From: Theristus sp. LFF4_11
Taxonomy: Eukaryota > Nematoda > Chromadorea > Monhysterida > Xyalidae
Direction of reading: 5' to 3'
Length of the DNA: 27,422 nt
Assembly (NCBI GenBank): GCA_030248135.1
Contig: JASANC010005525.1
Location: forward strand, 1 to 27,422
The translations under genes and the position numbers were made by a program. This document shows, piece after piece, positions 26,093-27,422 of the stretch. Each line of letters begins with the position of its first letter. The stretch's first letter is position 1. The notes under the pieces are model-generated. The model made no database searches, was not told the DNA's origin, and saw only the letters and a program-made list of their open reading frames with translations.

Positions 26093-27422
26093 AATTCAAT
26101 GATCACGGATTTTGGGTTAGTTTTCTTATGTGAGCAACTCTAGATGCTGAATCGTGACGATTTTTGGCGAATCGGCCGTGGAAATCGGCGAAAACGGTCC
26201 AGAAACGAAAAACAAGAAAACTATGTTTTCCAGTGTAATTCAATGCGCTGATCACGGATTTTGGGTTAGTTTTCTTATGTGAGCAACTCTAGATACCGAA
26301 TCGTGACGATTTCCGGCGAATCGGCCGTGGAAATCGGCGAAGTCGGTCCAGAAACGAAAAACAAGAAAAGGGTGTTTTCCATGGTAATTCAATGCGCTGA
26401 TCACGGATATTGGGTTAGTTTTCTTACGTGAGCAACTCTAGATGCTGAATCGTGACGATTTCGAGCGAATCGGTCGTGGAAATGGGCGAAATCGGTCCGG
26501 TAACGAAAAACAAGAGAAATATGTTTTCCAGGGTAATTCAATGCGCTGATCACGGATTTTGGGTTAGTTTTCTTATGTGAGCAACTCTAGATACCGAATC
26601 GTGACGATTTCGGGCGAATCGGCCGTCGAAATTGGCGAAATCGGTCCAGAAACTAAAAACAAGAAAAAAGTGTTTTCCAGGGTAATTCAGTGCGCTGATC
26701 ACGGATTTTGGGTTAGTTTTCTTATGTGAGCAACTGTAGATGCTGAATCGTGACGATTTTTGGCGAATCGGCCGTGGAAATCGGCGAAAACGGTCCAGAA
26801 ACGAAAAACAAGAAAACTATGTTTTCCAGTGTAATTCAATGCGCTGATCACGGATTTTGGGTTAGTTTTCTTATGTGAGCAACTCTAAATACCGAATCGT
26901 GACGATTTCCGGCGAATCGGCCGTGGAAATCGGCGAAGTCGGTCCAGAAACGAAAAACAAGAAAAGGGTGTTTTCCATGGTAATTCAAGGCGCTGATCAC
27001 GGATATTGGGTTAGTTTTCTTACGTGAGCAACTCTAGATGCTGAATCGTGACGATTTTTGGCGAATCGGCCGTGGAAATCGGCGAAAACGGTCCAGAAAC
27101 GAAAAACAAGAAAACTATGTTTTCCAGTGTAATTCAATGCGCTGATCACGGATTTTGGGTTAGTTTTCTTATGTGAGCAACTCTAGATACCGAATCGTGA
27201 CGATTTCCGGCGAATCGGCCGTGGAAATCGGCGAAGTCGGTCCAGAAACGAAAAACAAGAAAAGGGTGTTTTCCATGGTAATTCAATGCGCTGATCACGG
27301 ATATTGGGTTAGTTTTCTTACGTAAGCAACTCTAGATGCTGAATCGTGACGATTTCGAGCGAATCGGTCGTGGAAATGGGCGAAATCGGTCCGGAAACGA
27401 AAAACAAGAAAAATATGTTTTC
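26093..27422 (+). repeat. 149-bp satellite, right array (9 units, continues past window)
   Basis: The landmark GCAACTCTAGAT occurs, with single-base variants, at 26134, 26283, 26432, 26581, 26730, 26879, 27028, 27177 and 27326: exactly 149 bp each time. Units fall into a few subtypes recognisable by the bases after CGTGACGATTT and by the spacer before GTTTTCC. The first unit lacks 5 bp near 26101. Confidence 0.96.

Larger units (their letters stand above)
25053..27422 (+). repeat. Composite repeat block, right copy (open at window end)
   Basis: Repeats the layout of 7309-8890: hairpin (25055-25101), conserved single-copy part, 172-bp tandem units (25340 to about 26028), conserved spacer ending CTAGTCCGTAG, then the 149-bp array to the window edge. 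Same orientation as the left copy, about 17.7 kb away. The right boundary is not visible. Confidence 0.82.

Overview
The window is eukaryotic: genes are split into many short GC-richer exons with GT-AG introns, most of the rest is AT-rich noncoding DNA, and repeats are abundant. The gene content is animal. The T-rich TTTCAG-type acceptors and the preserved invertebrate-type ROR kinase motifs suggest an invertebrate, perhaps an ecdysozoan such as a nematode, but nothing here fixes the species.

Two genes are supported. The first is a ROR-family receptor tyrosine kinase (orthologue of Drosophila Ror and C. elegans cam-1) on the + strand. I assembled it by hand as 15 exons between 5995 and 21754. 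All splice phases agree and the summed coding length is 3318 nt (1105 residues). It encodes an Ig domain, a ten-cysteine Frizzled CRD, a kringle, one transmembrane helix, a tyrosine kinase with intact catalytic motifs, and a Ser/Gly-rich tail. The weak point is the 5' end: the first exon gives no signal peptide, while an exon-like ORF at 6574-6734 does and splices in phase to exon 2. The second gene is the 3' end of cactin on the - strand: three exons between 23390 and 24366 encoding the very conserved C-terminal domain. Its upstream exons are not seen in the remaining 3 kb. The two genes converge, with stop codons about 1.6 kb apart.

Repeats make up much of the noncoding DNA. Positions 1-549 are a partial, inverted copy of a roughly 1 kb element whose complete copy, with 139-bp terminal inverted repeats, lies at 8962-9989 inside Ror intron 1. 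A roughly 260-bp MITE with TA flanks occurs three times (6176, 9475, 24597); the 9475 copy is nested in the 1 kb element. A composite block occurs twice in the same orientation (7309-8890 and 25053 to the window end): GC-rich hairpin, then 172-bp tandem repeats, then a 149-bp satellite. The right-hand 149-bp array shows an ordered mix of monomer subtypes. Smaller items are a 73-bp tandem duplication, a 393-bp inverted-repeat element in Ror intron 3, extreme G/T homopolymer tracts at about 7027-7290 and 10077-10215, and recurring ATTGG/CCAAT inverted repeats around the cactin exons and Ror 3' end.

The 5.4 kb from 550 to 5994 holds no gene I can support. Ror acts at the cell surface (family role: Wnt-binding receptor) and cactin in the nucleus (family role: splicing and Rel/NF-kB regulation). 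I see no functional link beyond adjacency. I found no CRISPR array, rRNA gene, tRNA gene or virus-like coding sequence.
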